64,000 nucleotides of DNA, taken from positions 124,001 to 188,000 of the forward strand of contig VFJS01000031.1 of the NCBI GenBank assembly GCA_009885955.1, read 5' to 3'. This DNA comes from Spirochaetia bacterium. Its GTDB lineage: Bacteria; Spirochaetota; UBA4802; UBA5550. The notes beneath the pieces are model-generated. The model was given only the letters and a program-made list of their open reading frames with translations. It was not told the DNA's origin and made no database searches. Below are positions 35,027 through 44,052 of this stretch, piece after piece. The position numbers were made by a program, and so were the translations under genes. Position 1 is the first letter of the stretch. Each line of letters starts with the position of its first letter.

Positions 35027-35240
35027 TTTTTCACACAATGAGACATAATTGTCAAGAAAAAAACTATTTTCATGCCTTAAAAATAAAATTTTTTGTGAAA
35101 TTTTGTAAAATGATTAGTTTGAGGGGAATCAGTATATTTTATCTGATTTGAGGCGCATGAAACAATAAAATAAGAGTAGAGATGTCAAACAATTCATTCT
35201 TGACAATTACTCTATTATATTATTTTTGGCATTAATATAC

Positions 35241-35311
35241 GCGGGTGTAGTTCAGTGGTAGAACATCAGCCTTCCAAGCTGTTTACGTGAGTTCGATTCT
35301 CATCACCCGCT
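35241..35311 (+). tRNA. tRNA-Gly (anticodon TCC)
   Basis: A 71-nt cloverleaf. The 7-bp acceptor stem pairs gcgggtg with cacccgc, the anticodon loop is cTTCCaa with TCC, and a T-arm contains gTTCGATTc. No CCA is encoded. A TTGACA hexamer 36 bp upstream may be its promoter. Confidence 0.93.
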
Positions 35312-35445
35312 CAGATTAGATACTTGAAAAGTTGATCATTGCCCCACCCCGCTGTAAAAAATAAAATTTATCATGAATTTATATGCACATGGCGATTGAG
35401 CAGCTGAAATTTGAGAATGTCACTGAATTAAGGAAACCACAAACA

Positions 35446-36069
35446 CTACTTATTTGAGTTTTTCTTATAATCATCCCGGTAGAGTGAGCGGTATGCATCC
35501 AGCGTGGAGGAATCAATTTTGCCCTTAAAATGCGACTCCTTCACAGGGGACAAAGGTTTCATGAGGGAATTATCATTTTGTATGTGATCTAAACCTATCA
35601 TGTGGCCTATTTCATGGGACAATACCCCTTCGATGTAATAGGCATCGGGCTTATTGGTGCGCAGGGTGGTAAATGAAGCAACGGCCATGTTCAGGATGAT
35701 GTCGGACTCCACGATTTCACCTTTGTCGTTGTACCAGTTTCTGCAATAGGCAACCTTGCCGATGGGGATCTCAGGCGGCCATTTGATGAGAAATGAAACG
35801 GTATTTTTACCGTCCTTTTCCAGGCCGGCCTTGTGCCTCCCCTTGTAGATAAATTTAAAGCGGGTGGCCTCTTCCCATCGCTCAAAGGTTTCACGGACCG
35901 TTATTTCTGTGAGATTGCTGGCTTCTATATTTAGGTAATATTCCACATTTGAACTTTTTCTGAGATGGGGTATATTATCATCAATCTTTTTCTCCTCCCT
36001 GCAGGAGAGATAGGCACAGATAATTATAGAGAAAAAAATAAAAAATCGAGTTATTATCATAAATTTCAT
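35446..36069 (-). CDS. matrixin-like metalloprotease lipoprotein
   Basis: A 207-residue secreted metalloprotease of the metzincin clan. The zinc motif HEIGHMIGLDH is complete, and a Met-turn (SLMKP) follows at the usual distance, as in matrixins (M10). A signal peptide ends in a lipobox (CAYLSC, Cys near residue 22), so it is predicted to be a lipoprotein. No propeptide cysteine switch is visible. The frame is open to a TTG at 36147, but the ATG at 36069 directly precedes the signal peptide and is preferred, although neither has a good ribosome site. It is a single gene between the tRNA-Gly gene and another lipoprotein gene. Substrate unknown. Confidence 0.8.
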   Translation of the reverse strand: MKFMIITRFFIFFSIIICAYLSCREEKKIDDNIPHLRKSSNVEYYLNIEASNLTEITVRETFERWEEATRFKFIYKGRHKAGLEKDGKNTVSFLIKWPPEIPIGKVAYCRNWYNDKGEIVESDIILNMAVASFTTLRTNKPDAYYIEGVLSHEIGHMIGLDHIQNDNSLMKPLSPVKESHFKGKIDSSTLDAYRSLYRDDYKKNSNK

Positions 36070-36226
36070 TGTATATAATTTTGCAGATATGGCTTTACGG
36101 GCAATAGAAATTTTAATTGAAGGGCTATATTTTAGAAAAAAATTCAATTTAATGATCCAGAGATAGAAAGAGATATCGACATGGCAAGAATATCTCTTTC
36201 TATCACATAGGTTTCACTTTTATCTA

Positions 36227-36859
36227 TTAGTTATTGCCGACTTTTGTAACAGACATTCTTGTTTGACCATAGTAAGGTAAATCATAACCGCTATTTTGAC
36301 GCACCTCAACTTTTATTATATCATTTAACCATAACCTGGCTACACAGGTAGCAGTAACGTATGAATACCCCGTGGCAGGTGTCGAAACAGTCGAAGAAGC
36401 CATATCTTTCGCAGTTGCGCATACACCAGTATTTGTAATAACGCTAACCTGACGATATCCCGAATGAATCGAAGTTCCAAATTCAACCTGGGCCACAACC
36501 ATATATATACCATTTTCTTTAATAGTAACAATGGTTGGCGATGCAGATGAAAACATGCCCCGGTTGTCATGACCTGGAGTTCCAAAAATAACATCCATCG
36601 GGGTGCCGGATGTTATTGGGGTTGAAGACGCAAAAATTTGAGTATGAGCAGTACTTGTGCTTACCATGCTATCAACAGCGCTTTTAGTATAAAAATTTGC
36701 ATCAATATCTGTCTTAGAATAGTATAGGGCAGGGTCGAAGTCCGCCCCGCCTCCGCCAACGGTTGTAGAACTGTCTTTGCTGTCACTGCCGCTACAGCCC
36801 GATAGAATGAATGAGCATACAATTAATCCCATTGTGAAAAATATCAAAGTTTTTTTCAT
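36227..36859 (-). CDS. lipoprotein with a C1q/TNF-like domain
   Basis: A 210-residue lipoprotein: signal segment then lipobox LSGC with Cys near residue 22, a Ser/Gly-rich spacer, a short segment YSKTDIDANFYTKSAVDSMV that resembles the YTKSEVD repeats of phage-tail and trimeric stalk proteins, and a C-terminal beta domain with IVTIKENGIYMVVAQVEF and VRQNSGYDLPYYG. That pattern resembles the C1q/TNF jelly roll, which is trimeric. I infer a trimeric surface-exposed protein, possibly adhesive. The ATG at 36859 has a near-perfect GGGAGG site, so the TTG further upstream is rejected. The call is from motifs only. Confidence 0.65.
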   Translation of the reverse strand: MKKTLIFFTMGLIVCSFILSGCSGSDSKDSSTTVGGGGADFDPALYYSKTDIDANFYTKSAVDSMVSTSTAHTQIFASSTPITSGTPMDVIFGTPGHDNRGMFSSASPTIVTIKENGIYMVVAQVEFGTSIHSGYRQVSVITNTGVCATAKDMASSTVSTPATGYSYVTATCVARLWLNDIIKVEVRQNSGYDLPYYGQTRMSVTKVGNN

Positions 36860-37544
36860 AAATCCTCCCAACATTAGATTAGTTTTAAACGAAACCATTT
36901 TTATTAAATGGCTCAAATTTTTATTATAATATCAAAATAATTTGTAAATGTCAAATAAAAAAATTAGGCCCTTTCAGGATAGTTGGAATTTATATATATT
37001 TTAAGACTTATTTTTTTCCAATGATACCCTCGCCCTACCGGGCTGACTACTACCCACATCTTACGTAGCAGCCCCCGGCCGAGGGAATTTTTATGATTTG
37101 TTAATCTTTTCCGTCCACCCCCGGAGGGGGTTAATAAAAAAAGTATTTTTTATGCAGTGAAATACATTAATTCAGATATTTTTATATAAATAGTTTGCGA
37201 AAAACGTTTTCTGGAATGAAAAAAAGTGGTAATAAACCCCCTCCGGGGGTGGCGGCAGTATGTTATAATCAAGAATTGATTCTATCCGCCGGGGGCTTAG
37301 GTTAAAGTACCTCTTTTACAGAAATGTGGGTAGAAGTGTGCCTGCCGGGAGAGGGTGCGCGGAGTACGGATAAGGGCATTTGATTTTAATCATGAAAATC
37401 CTTTTCAGTTAAAATCCAGGATAATGCATGAAAAGCTGAACTTCAATATATTAATTTATTTTTAGTGGACTTTTTTGCTTTACTTTTAGTCTTTGGTCAT
37501 AGAAAAATCATTGGTATACTAATTAAGGAGATAATATAACCAGC
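36860..37544. other. intergenic region of about 685 bp
   Basis: It holds the promoter area of the lipoprotein gene (AT-rich, 36860-37025), the palindromic element 37026-37381 and an AT-rich leader before the SLOG-like gene. No additional gene is supported. Confidence 0.5.
37026..37381. mobile_element. large nested-palindrome MITE-like element
   Basis: About 356 bp whose two halves mirror each other in order: ccctcgccctaccgg with ccgggagagggtgcgcgg at the outside, ctacccacat (37070s) with atgtgggtag (37320s), cagcccccggc with gccgggggct, and ccacccccggaggggg with ccccctccgggggtgg inside, around an AT-rich centre. The right end matches those at 11.95 and 13.75 kb (taagggcat). No ORF is present. 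Such elements are usually moved by a transposase encoded elsewhere; none is in this window. Confidence 0.7.
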
Positions 37545-38099
37545 ATGAAAAATTTCAAAGAATATACCCTTTACAGCGGCGGCCACCGGGGGACTGAAAG
37601 TGAATTTGGCGCCCAGGCTGAAGCATTCGGAATCGAGGAGGTAAATTTTTCCTACGAGGGCCACCAGATGGAACGCGCCCGGGGCATCGTCGTACTCAGC
37701 ACGAAAGAACTGGAACGCGGTGACGTGAGCATGGAAATCGTTTCCAAGCGTCTCGGCAGGAAATACCATCAGGCGGAAAAAATCCGTATGGTCATACAGT
37801 CCATTTTTCATATGGTCAACAACGGCTTTCAGATTTTTGCCATCGGCTGGATTCAGCCCGATAATACGGTTAAAGGCGGAACAGGATGGGGAGTTGAATT
37901 GGGGCGCCTTTTCAACAGGCCCCTTTCCGTTTTTGATCAGGATAAAAACAGGTGGTTTACCTGGAAAGACAATTCATGGGTGGAAGACTTGCCCATCATC
38001 AGTAACAAAACTTTTGTAGGTACCGGTACCAGAGAACTGACCGACGGGGGCCGCAAGGCAATCATCGATCTATTCAAAAGAAGCTTCGACGGGAACTGA
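37545..38099 (+). CDS. SLOG/LOG-like predicted nucleotide-binding protein
   Basis: A 184-residue cytoplasmic protein. It begins with a beta strand leading into YSGGHRGTESEFGAQAE, which is the type of glycine-rich loop seen in SLOG (DprA/LOG-like Rossmannoid) families, continues with EEVNFSYEGH, and ends with FVGTGTRELTDGGRKAI, a second glycine-rich phosphate-binding segment. SLOG proteins bind nucleotides or nucleotide-derived ligands; specific function here is unknown. A GGAG is present but 14 nt before the ATG. It is not in an operon. Confidence 0.5.
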   Translation: MKNFKEYTLYSGGHRGTESEFGAQAEAFGIEEVNFSYEGHQMERARGIVVLSTKELERGDVSMEIVSKRLGRKYHQAEKIRMVIQSIFHMVNNGFQIFAIGWIQPDNTVKGGTGWGVELGRLFNRPLSVFDQDKNRWFTWKDNSWVEDLPIISNKTFVGTGTRELTDGGRKAIIDLFKRSFDGN

Positions 38100-38480
38100 G
38101 ACCGGTACTGTCAGATGCATGATCCCTTGTGCCTGTGCTTGTATAACCGGCATGGGCATACCGGATTCATACACCACAACTTCACGCAGATTTTTCTACT
38201 TCCGGGGACCATCGCCGCAGTTAAAAAAGACCGTCACATGTATAAATGTCCATGCCCTTTAATAATTATTTACATATTTTATCCTATTCACATGCTGAAA
38301 TTATTTTTATTCACAATATAAAATTGTTGTATCTTTTTATAAACGAAATGATTATGTTAATTACAAAATAAATTCATGAGCAGATATTAGATTATGTCTG
38401 ATTAGAATATTTCACTGAATCTGCTCATACTGCTGTGCCGATTTTAATTAAAAATATTCTCTGATTTACAGGTAACTGAT
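38100..38480. other. intergenic region with one weak hairpin
   Basis: 381 bp without a supported gene. A 9-bp inverted repeat (tgagcagat at 38377-38385, atctgctca at 38419-38427) lies about 55 bp before the next gene. A short frame at 38115-38321 has no ribosome site or recognisable product. Confidence 0.45.
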
Positions 38481-39089
38481 ATGATGGAAAAGGACCTCAT
38501 CAAAAATATTATCAACAAGAACAAATATCTCTATTTTTCCATGAACAGCAGCTGCCTGAAACATTTTTCAGATAATGTGATATCGATCCCCAGAGACGGG
38601 AGTGACATGGAACGGATGGTCAAAGAGCATATATCCTATTTGGTTGTGCTCAACAGTAACCTTGTCATGCTCAGCACTTTTGAAAATTCAGGGTATTTTG
38701 ATGAAAAGTATGATGTCACTTTCGGTTTCGGAACAAATTTTATTCTGAACAGCGACTATTTTGTATTCAACAGGAATGCCCTGAAGAGTGAGGATATCAG
38801 GGATGTGGAAATACTGATGAGAAAAATCATCCGCCGCAAAGGCAAATTCGATTATGATTGTGACATTCTCATGGAGAAGCTCGACCTGAATAAGGCAGCG
38901 GGGATCCTGTATTACACGAAGGATGCAAAAAAGAATATTAAGGATGCGAAAATAAATAAAAAAATAATCCAGTTTGACCTTATTGACAGCAGGAACTCCT
39001 CCCTGGATGCCTACCGCGATTTCGATAAAAAGATGGCCGGGGGTTCAATGAAGGAATACGACTGGAATAAGAATGAATTTTATTTTTAG
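38481..39089 (+). CDS. hypothetical protein, unrecognised
   Basis: A 202-residue, soluble, charged protein that I do not recognise. It has no signal peptide or membrane segment. The N-terminal part is predicted alternating helix/strand (KYLYFSMNSSCLKHFSDNVI), and a Lys-rich stretch occurs near residues 148-163 (KDAKKNIKDAKINKK). Start ATG has AGGT upstream. The stop overlaps the convergent MFS gene by 4 bp. Codon use resembles its neighbours, so it is likely a real gene. Confidence 0.65.
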   Translation: MMEKDLIKNIINKNKYLYFSMNSSCLKHFSDNVISIPRDGSDMERMVKEHISYLVVLNSNLVMLSTFENSGYFDEKYDVTFGFGTNFILNSDYFVFNRNALKSEDIRDVEILMRKIIRRKGKFDYDCDILMEKLDLNKAAGILYYTKDAKKNIKDAKINKKIIQFDLIDSRNSSLDAYRDFDKKMAGGSMKEYDWNKNEFYF

Positions 39090-40669
39090 AGAGCAGCAGA
39101 GCCTTTCCCCCCGGTCTCTTCATGATCATGCCCGCCGAGATGAAGCTCCCTGATAAAAAATGAAGCAGCCAGAGCCGCGAAGGCTATGAAAACCGTTATG
39201 GCAAAAACATAATGAATTGAATTGGCGAATACCCCTTTCATCTCAATCATGACGGCATCGAAAGCCGGAAGCAGTTCCCGGGGTATTGCCGAACTGATCG
39301 ATGCAAGAGCCCCGCGGTTCAAAAGCGTATGAGGATCGCTGAGGGACTTAACAATTGATGGCGGAAGGGAGCCGAAATTGATTTCCCTTATTCCGCTGAG
39401 AAGACCTTTGGCCATGACCGATCCGAAGAGGGCCGAACCTGCTGCGCCTCCGATATTTCTGGAAAGCTGAAGGGTTGACGTTACCACTCCGAGATGGGAG
39501 CGTGAAAAGCAGGCCTGCCCGGAGATGTTGAGGATTGGCGTGTTAATGCCGAGACCGATTCCCACTATGACTGCCGCGATTACTATATGAAGTATAATTG
39601 AATACTGGTCCAGCAAAAAAAGAAGCGCAGTTCCAACGAGAGCGAGTAAGAATCCGGTTATCTGCATCTTCCGGTAGCGGCCGGTGCGGGACACGGCCTT
39701 TCCGGTTATAATGACGGTAATTACGAAGGATAGGGTCATCGGCATCACGCACATTCCCGATACTGTGGGGCCTGCCCCAAGGACATTCTGCATGTACAAC
39801 GGGAGAAAAATGATAACTGCAAAAAATACTGCATGTGAAAAAAATCCGCATAAAACAGAGAAATTAAAAATGCTATTTTTGAATAAAAAAAGCGGGATCA
39901 GCGGGTCCTGCGCTCTCCTTTCTATCCATAGAAAAAGCGGAAACAATATAAGCGGAACAATAAAAAGCGCCATGACCAGCGGAGAATGCCACTGATAATC
40001 CCGTCCCCCGATGGAAAGACCGATCATAAAAGGGATTAAAATTAATAAAAATGTAAAATTCCCCAGGTAATCTAAGGAACGTATCTTCCCGAGATGGAAG
40101 TGTGAATGAAATTCTGTTGCAATGATGAAAAAGGCCAGAAACCCGATTGGAATATTAATATAAAAAACCCATCTCCATGAAAGATGCTCAGAGATGATTC
40201 CGCCGAAAAAAGGACCTATGATGCTTGCGATGCCGAACATGGACACAACATATCCGATATACTTCCCCCGTTCACGCAGAGAAAACATTTCGCCTATAAT
40301 AGCAAAGGCGTTTGATATTAAAATCCCCCCTCCGATTCCCTGCATGCCCCGGAACACGATCAGATGGGTCATTGTCTGTGAAAGCCCGCACAAAATAGAT
40401 GATATGATGAAGATTAAAATTCCGATAAGATAGATTTTCTTTCGCCCGTAAATGTCCGCCAGCTTCCCGGAGATGGGTATGGCAGCGGTTGAGAGAAGTA
40501 TATATGATGTGAAGGGCCAGGAGTAATGCTCGATTCCTTTGAGGTCACGGATGATGGTCGGCATTGCAGTTCCCACTATGGTGCTGTCGAGAGCGGATAG
40601 AAGAACACCAAGCGAAAGCCCTATGAGGGTGAAAACCACCTGGCGCCTGGTCATGGACTGTAAATGCAT
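39086..40669 (-). CDS. MFS drug exporter, DHA2 (14-helix) EmrB/QacA type
   Basis: A 527-residue major facilitator transporter with 14 predicted helices. DHA2 motifs are present: LDSTIVGTAMPTI (motif D1) in helix 1, GKLADIYGRKK (motif A) after helix 2, and SMFGIASIIGPFFGGII (motif C) in helix 5. Members expel drugs, dyes or bile salts by proton antiport; some export siderophores or lipids. No EmrA-like partner gene is nearby, so it may work alone in the inner membrane. GGGAG precedes the ATG. A cytoplasmic C-terminal tail (HLGGHDHEETGG) is histidine-rich. Confidence 0.9.
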   Translation of the reverse strand: MHLQSMTRRQVVFTLIGLSLGVLLSALDSTIVGTAMPTIIRDLKGIEHYSWPFTSYILLSTAAIPISGKLADIYGRKKIYLIGILIFIISSILCGLSQTMTHLIVFRGMQGIGGGILISNAFAIIGEMFSLRERGKYIGYVVSMFGIASIIGPFFGGIISEHLSWRWVFYINIPIGFLAFFIIATEFHSHFHLGKIRSLDYLGNFTFLLILIPFMIGLSIGGRDYQWHSPLVMALFIVPLILFPLFLWIERRAQDPLIPLFLFKNSIFNFSVLCGFFSHAVFFAVIIFLPLYMQNVLGAGPTVSGMCVMPMTLSFVITVIITGKAVSRTGRYRKMQITGFLLALVGTALLFLLDQYSIILHIVIAAVIVGIGLGINTPILNISGQACFSRSHLGVVTSTLQLSRNIGGAAGSALFGSVMAKGLLSGIREINFGSLPPSIVKSLSDPHTLLNRGALASISSAIPRELLPAFDAVMIEMKGVFANSIHYVFAITVFIAFAALAASFFIRELHLGGHDHEETGGKGSAAL

Positions 40670-40704
40670 ATATACTCCCTTTTTTTTCTCCTGTGATTCC
40701 CCGG

Positions 40705-40968
40705 TCAGCCATGTTTTATTTTCATAATGAGTATGTATATTGCCAGTACAAAAGTAATCGCATTGGATACTATTACCGGCCAGGCAATGAGAATAATCCC
40801 ATACACAAGCCAGAGGGAGATCCCGAAGCTGATAATGCTGTACATAAGCAGGGAGAGGTCATGTGTCTTTTTTGTTTTAAAAATTTTATATGCCTGGGGC
40901 AGAAATGCCCCGGTTGTACAGATACCTGCAGCGAAACCCAATATATCTATCCAAGTCACCTTTATCAT
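40705..40968 (-). CDS. SemiSWEET sugar transporter
   Basis: A three-helix protein of 87 residues of the SemiSWEET/MtN3/PQ-loop family, which dimerises into a bidirectional sugar pore. Signature segments are IDILGFAAGICTTGAFLPQAYKIF (helix 1 with the PQ motif), THDLSLLMYSIISFGISLWL and VSNAITFVLAIYIL. The frame extends to a TTG at 41034, but the ATG at 40968 matches the family's N-terminus. It lies 36 bp upstream of the MFS exporter gene on the same strand and could be co-transcribed. Confidence 0.88.
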   Translation of the reverse strand: MIKVTWIDILGFAAGICTTGAFLPQAYKIFKTKKTHDLSLLMYSIISFGISLWLVYGIILIAWPVIVSNAITFVLAIYILIMKIKHG

Positions 40969-41168
40969 CCCCCGCTTAAATCTGGAAGTTACCATGGTCT
41001 GCGTATTAATTGCCGCACTAAAGAATTCTGACAATAAAAAAAGAAATGATGATTCGTCAATTGATAAAAAAATGCTCTATGTATGGATGTCATGGAATAA
41101 TTTCATGATAGTTTATCGGGACAAAGGCAGGGTTTTGTTAAAATAAAATTTCCGGTGTTTCAATCCTG

Positions 41169-41242
41169 CGCGCCTGACAGGATTCGAACCTGTGGCCCAC
41201 AACTTAGAAGGCTGTTGCTCTATCCAACTGAGCTACAGGCGC
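41169..41242 (-). tRNA. tRNA-Arg (anticodon TCT)
   Basis: A 74-nt cloverleaf on the minus strand: acceptor gcgcctg pairs with caggcgc, D-arm, anticodon loop cTTCTaa with TCT, variable loop, and T-arm with gTTCGAAtc. It lies 20 bp from tRNA-Pro, so both are probably one transcript. Confidence 0.95.
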
Positions 41243-41261
41243 ATAGAATTTTAAAATTCTT

Positions 41262-41335
41262 TCGGGGCGAGAGGATTTGAACCTCCGACATCATGGTCCC
41301 AAACCATGCGCGCTACCGGACTGCGCCACGCCCCG
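41262..41335 (-). tRNA. tRNA-Pro (anticodon TGG)
   Basis: A 74-nt cloverleaf on the minus strand: acceptor cggggcg pairs with cgccccg, anticodon loop tTTGGGa with TGG, T-arm with gTTCAAAtc. It is upstream of tRNA-Arg in the same orientation. Confidence 0.95.
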
Positions 41336-41424
41336 TGAATAAAAATCAAACTAATTATACCCTTTGCAGGTGTCAATTTTTTTTTATGATTAAAAAAATC
41401 TCTGAGATCCGGAAACCCCCTGTT

Positions 41425-41727
41425 TTACAGGAGCATTGAGAGGATATTTTCAGCAGCCCCTTCGATTTTCTCCCTGCTTTCGAAATCATAGGCATCCTGC
41501 TCAATCATCCCCTTTATTTTCTCAACCCTGAGGGAGTGAATCTGTTCCTGCATTTTATGATAATTTTTATTATCAAACCTCAATTTTGCCTCTTCTGAGA
41601 TATCAACCCTGTCGAACTGGAGCTTTCTGCCGCCCGCCTTCTCCGCATGCCTGTATACGCCAGGTTCAATATTCTGATTTCCCTGCCTGATAAACTCCTT
41701 TGTGATTACACCATTACTAATTTTCAT
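41425..41727 (-). CDS. FlgM-like anti-sigma-28 factor
   Basis: A 100-residue protein whose C-terminal half resembles FlgM, which holds the flagellar sigma factor FliA inactive until the hook is built. Similar parts: DRVDISEEAKLR near residue 40 (matching VEISSEA of FlgM), then LRVEKIKGMIEQDAYDFES and a final GAAENILSMLL helix. The N-terminal 35 residues are basic and likely disordered, as in FlgM. AAAGGAG lies 7 nt before ATG. It stands alone, away from flagellar genes. A motif GAGACATAATT lies 24-35 bp upstream. Confidence 0.65.
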   Translation of the reverse strand: MKISNGVITKEFIRQGNQNIEPGVYRHAEKAGGRKLQFDRVDISEEAKLRFDNKNYHKMQEQIHSLRVEKIKGMIEQDAYDFESREKIEGAAENILSMLL

Positions 41728-41995
41728 TTTTATACTCCTTTGTTTTTTTCATTGAGACATAATTATATTCGGCAATATACCCGTCTTATGTTTAGCACTA
41801 TTTTTGTGTAGTATTAAAATTTTTTAAATTTTCTGATGATTTTTAAGACAGCTCCGATGCTGATAGGTTTTGAAAAAAAATTTATTGATGCCGCTGTTCA
41901 TGAATATAAACATATATGGATATTTTCATATATCACTTGACAAATAGTTTTTTCAAATTAAATGTTTACCTCCAACCAAAAGGGGATAACATTGA
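41728..41995. promoter_or_regulatory. divergent promoter region
   Basis: 268 AT-rich bases between the FlgM-like gene (minus) and the phosphatase gene (plus). It contains GAGACATAATT at 41754-41764, also found upstream of mraZ. Nothing else is evident. Confidence 0.4.
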
Positions 41996-43945
41996 ATGAT
42001 CGAGAATAGAATACCCGGATTTGGCTCCAGAAGGTTCTGCCTGCTCGTCCTGGCCATTCTCATTTTTTACTGCGAACCTGCCCTTGCCCAGCCGGTAATA
42101 TCTCTCAAGTATTCAGATACAAAGATCCCGCTGGGGCCTTATGCCCAATACTACAGGGACAGTACCGGAAATTTTACCCTTGATGATATCCGCTCCCTTG
42201 GCGAATCAGCGTGGAGTACATTCGGGAAAGGATCGGCTAATTTCAGGTACACAAACGATGCCGTATGGATAAGGTTCAGGATAAAGGACGATAGCGGCGG
42301 GAGCTCATGGATCCTTGAATCGGCCTTCCCCATCCTTGACAGGATTTCCCTCTACAGGCCTGATAGAAACGGTTCTTATGTATCCACTGAAACCGGAAGG
42401 CTCCTTCCCTATAGCCATCGTGAAATTGACAACAAAAAATTTCTCTTCAACCTGCAGCGCGTGGATGATACACGCCCCTATTATGTGAGGATTCAGTCTC
42501 ACAGCACACTCATATGCGATTTAACAATATGGCGGCCTGAACACCTGACAGGCATGTTTGATCATGAACGACTGTTCAGCGGAATATTCTACGGCATCAT
42601 GCTCATCATGGTGCTCTATAACTTTTCAATATTTCTTGCAGTCAGGGATGAGACATACCTTTACTATTCGTTATATCAGACCTTTGCCGCCCTGTTTTTT
42701 TTCACCCTGGAAGGATATGCTTCACAATACCTGTTTCCGAATACCCCGGTACTCGGAAAACACAGTCATTTAATTTTCGGAGGCCTCGGGCATCTATCCG
42801 GTTATGTATTTGCTCTAAAGTTTCTGAAATTGAAAGATACCTTTCCCGCAGGGAGATGGATGATCTTCCTGATGACCGTGCCGAGCCTGATCCAGATTTC
42901 AAGCCCCATCGTAGGCTATCATATGGCAGCCAGGACGGCCCAGGTTTCAAATATCATCGGCCCCGCGGTGATTATCACCTGCGGTGCCGTCTGCCTTGCC
43001 AGGGGCTACAAGCCGGCCAGGTTCCTCCTGCTGGCATGGATCGCGCCCCTTGCTGCCATCATCATCTACGCCCTGGCCAGGTTTAACATAGTCCCCTTCT
43101 CCTTCATTACTGAACATGGCCCCCAGATAGGTATTGCCGTGGAAGCATGGCTCCTCTCCCTGGCCCTTGCCGACAGGATCAACATCATGCACAGGGAAAT
43201 AGAAGAGCAGAACAGCAGGGAGATGCTTCACAACGCGGCCCTTGCACAGGCGCGCAGCATACAGCAGAGCCTCCTGCCGGCGTCAGCTCCGTCCATAACA
43301 GGCCTGAATGTGGAATCTGCATTTTTCCCCATGGAGGATGTGGGCGGCGATCTCTACGAATTCCGGGAACTTCCGGACGGTGAATTCATGATTTTCGTCG
43401 GAGATGTCTCCGGGCACGGCATACCTGCGGCGCTGCTTGCTGCCACTGCAAAGACCCTCCTCTATCTCTTCGGGGAGAAGCGCCCGTCACCGGGAATGTT
43501 TTTACGTTACATGAATGAGATCCTGGTGGGACGGACCGCGGGGAACTTTCTCTCCTGCGAACTGGCCATCATATCCCCTGACAGAAAAAAGCTGACCATG
43601 GCATCGGGCGGCCATCCGCCCATGCTCCACATCCGCAATGGAAACATCAGCCAGGTGAAAGGGAAAGGCGTTGTCATCGGGCTTTTCCCCGTTGCAGAGT
43701 TCGAAGAGGTATCGATAGACCTGGAACAGGGTGATCGCCTCCTGTTCATCACTGACGGGCTCCTCGGGATGCAAAACAGCGGGGGGGAATATTTTGAGAA
43801 TACCGTGCTCGTCGAAGTCTGCAGGGATGCCGGCGGCGCCCGGCTGAAAGATTTCATTGCCCTCCTGGTCGGCGCTTCGGAAAAATTCAAGATACAGGCC
43901 GCTGACAGGGATGACATCACTATTGTAGCAGTTGAGGTTGCTTGA
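41996..43945 (+). CDS. 7TM-DISM receptor with SpoIIE (PP2C-type) phosphatase domain
   Basis: A 649-residue membrane receptor-phosphatase. After a signal peptide (cleavage near ALA-Q, residue 32) there is an extracytoplasmic 7TMR-DISMED2 beta domain (residues about 35-180), seven membrane helices (about 190-400), a short coiled coil (REIEEQNSREMLHNAALAQARS) and a SpoIIE/RsbU-type PP2C phosphatase domain (about 425-649). Phosphatase metal-binding motifs are VGGDLYEF, VGDVSGHGIPAAL, ASGGHPP and ADRDDITIV. Such proteins dephosphorylate anti-anti-sigma (STAS) factors and start partner-switching cascades. No STAS or anti-sigma gene is in the window, so its partner is encoded elsewhere. Ribosome site GGGGAT lies upstream. 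Confidence 0.92.
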   Translation: MIENRIPGFGSRRFCLLVLAILIFYCEPALAQPVISLKYSDTKIPLGPYAQYYRDSTGNFTLDDIRSLGESAWSTFGKGSANFRYTNDAVWIRFRIKDDSGGSSWILESAFPILDRISLYRPDRNGSYVSTETGRLLPYSHREIDNKKFLFNLQRVDDTRPYYVRIQSHSTLICDLTIWRPEHLTGMFDHERLFSGIFYGIMLIMVLYNFSIFLAVRDETYLYYSLYQTFAALFFFTLEGYASQYLFPNTPVLGKHSHLIFGGLGHLSGYVFALKFLKLKDTFPAGRWMIFLMTVPSLIQISSPIVGYHMAARTAQVSNIIGPAVIITCGAVCLARGYKPARFLLLAWIAPLAAIIIYALARFNIVPFSFITEHGPQIGIAVEAWLLSLALADRINIMHREIEEQNSREMLHNAALAQARSIQQSLLPASAPSITGLNVESAFFPMEDVGGDLYEFRELPDGEFMIFVGDVSGHGIPAALLAATAKTLLYLFGEKRPSPGMFLRYMNEILVGRTAGNFLSCELAIISPDRKKLTMASGGHPPMLHIRNGNISQVKGKGVVIGLFPVAEFEEVSIDLEQGDRLLFITDGLLGMQNSGGEYFENTVLVEVCRDAGGARLKDFIALLVGASEKFKIQAADRDDITIVAVEVA

Positions 43946-44052
43946 TGCCGATCCCGTCGGCATTGACTGGAAATATTAATAATCTAAATCATCTTTCCCA
44001 TTGATTTCCTGCAGAGGTATAATGAAAATTGAATTGGAAAAAGCAACGGCAG

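Noticed and set aside
37497-37811. 104-codon minus-strand frame overlapping the SLOG-like gene start
   Set aside because: It is antisense to the better-supported plus-strand gene, which has glycine-rich motifs.
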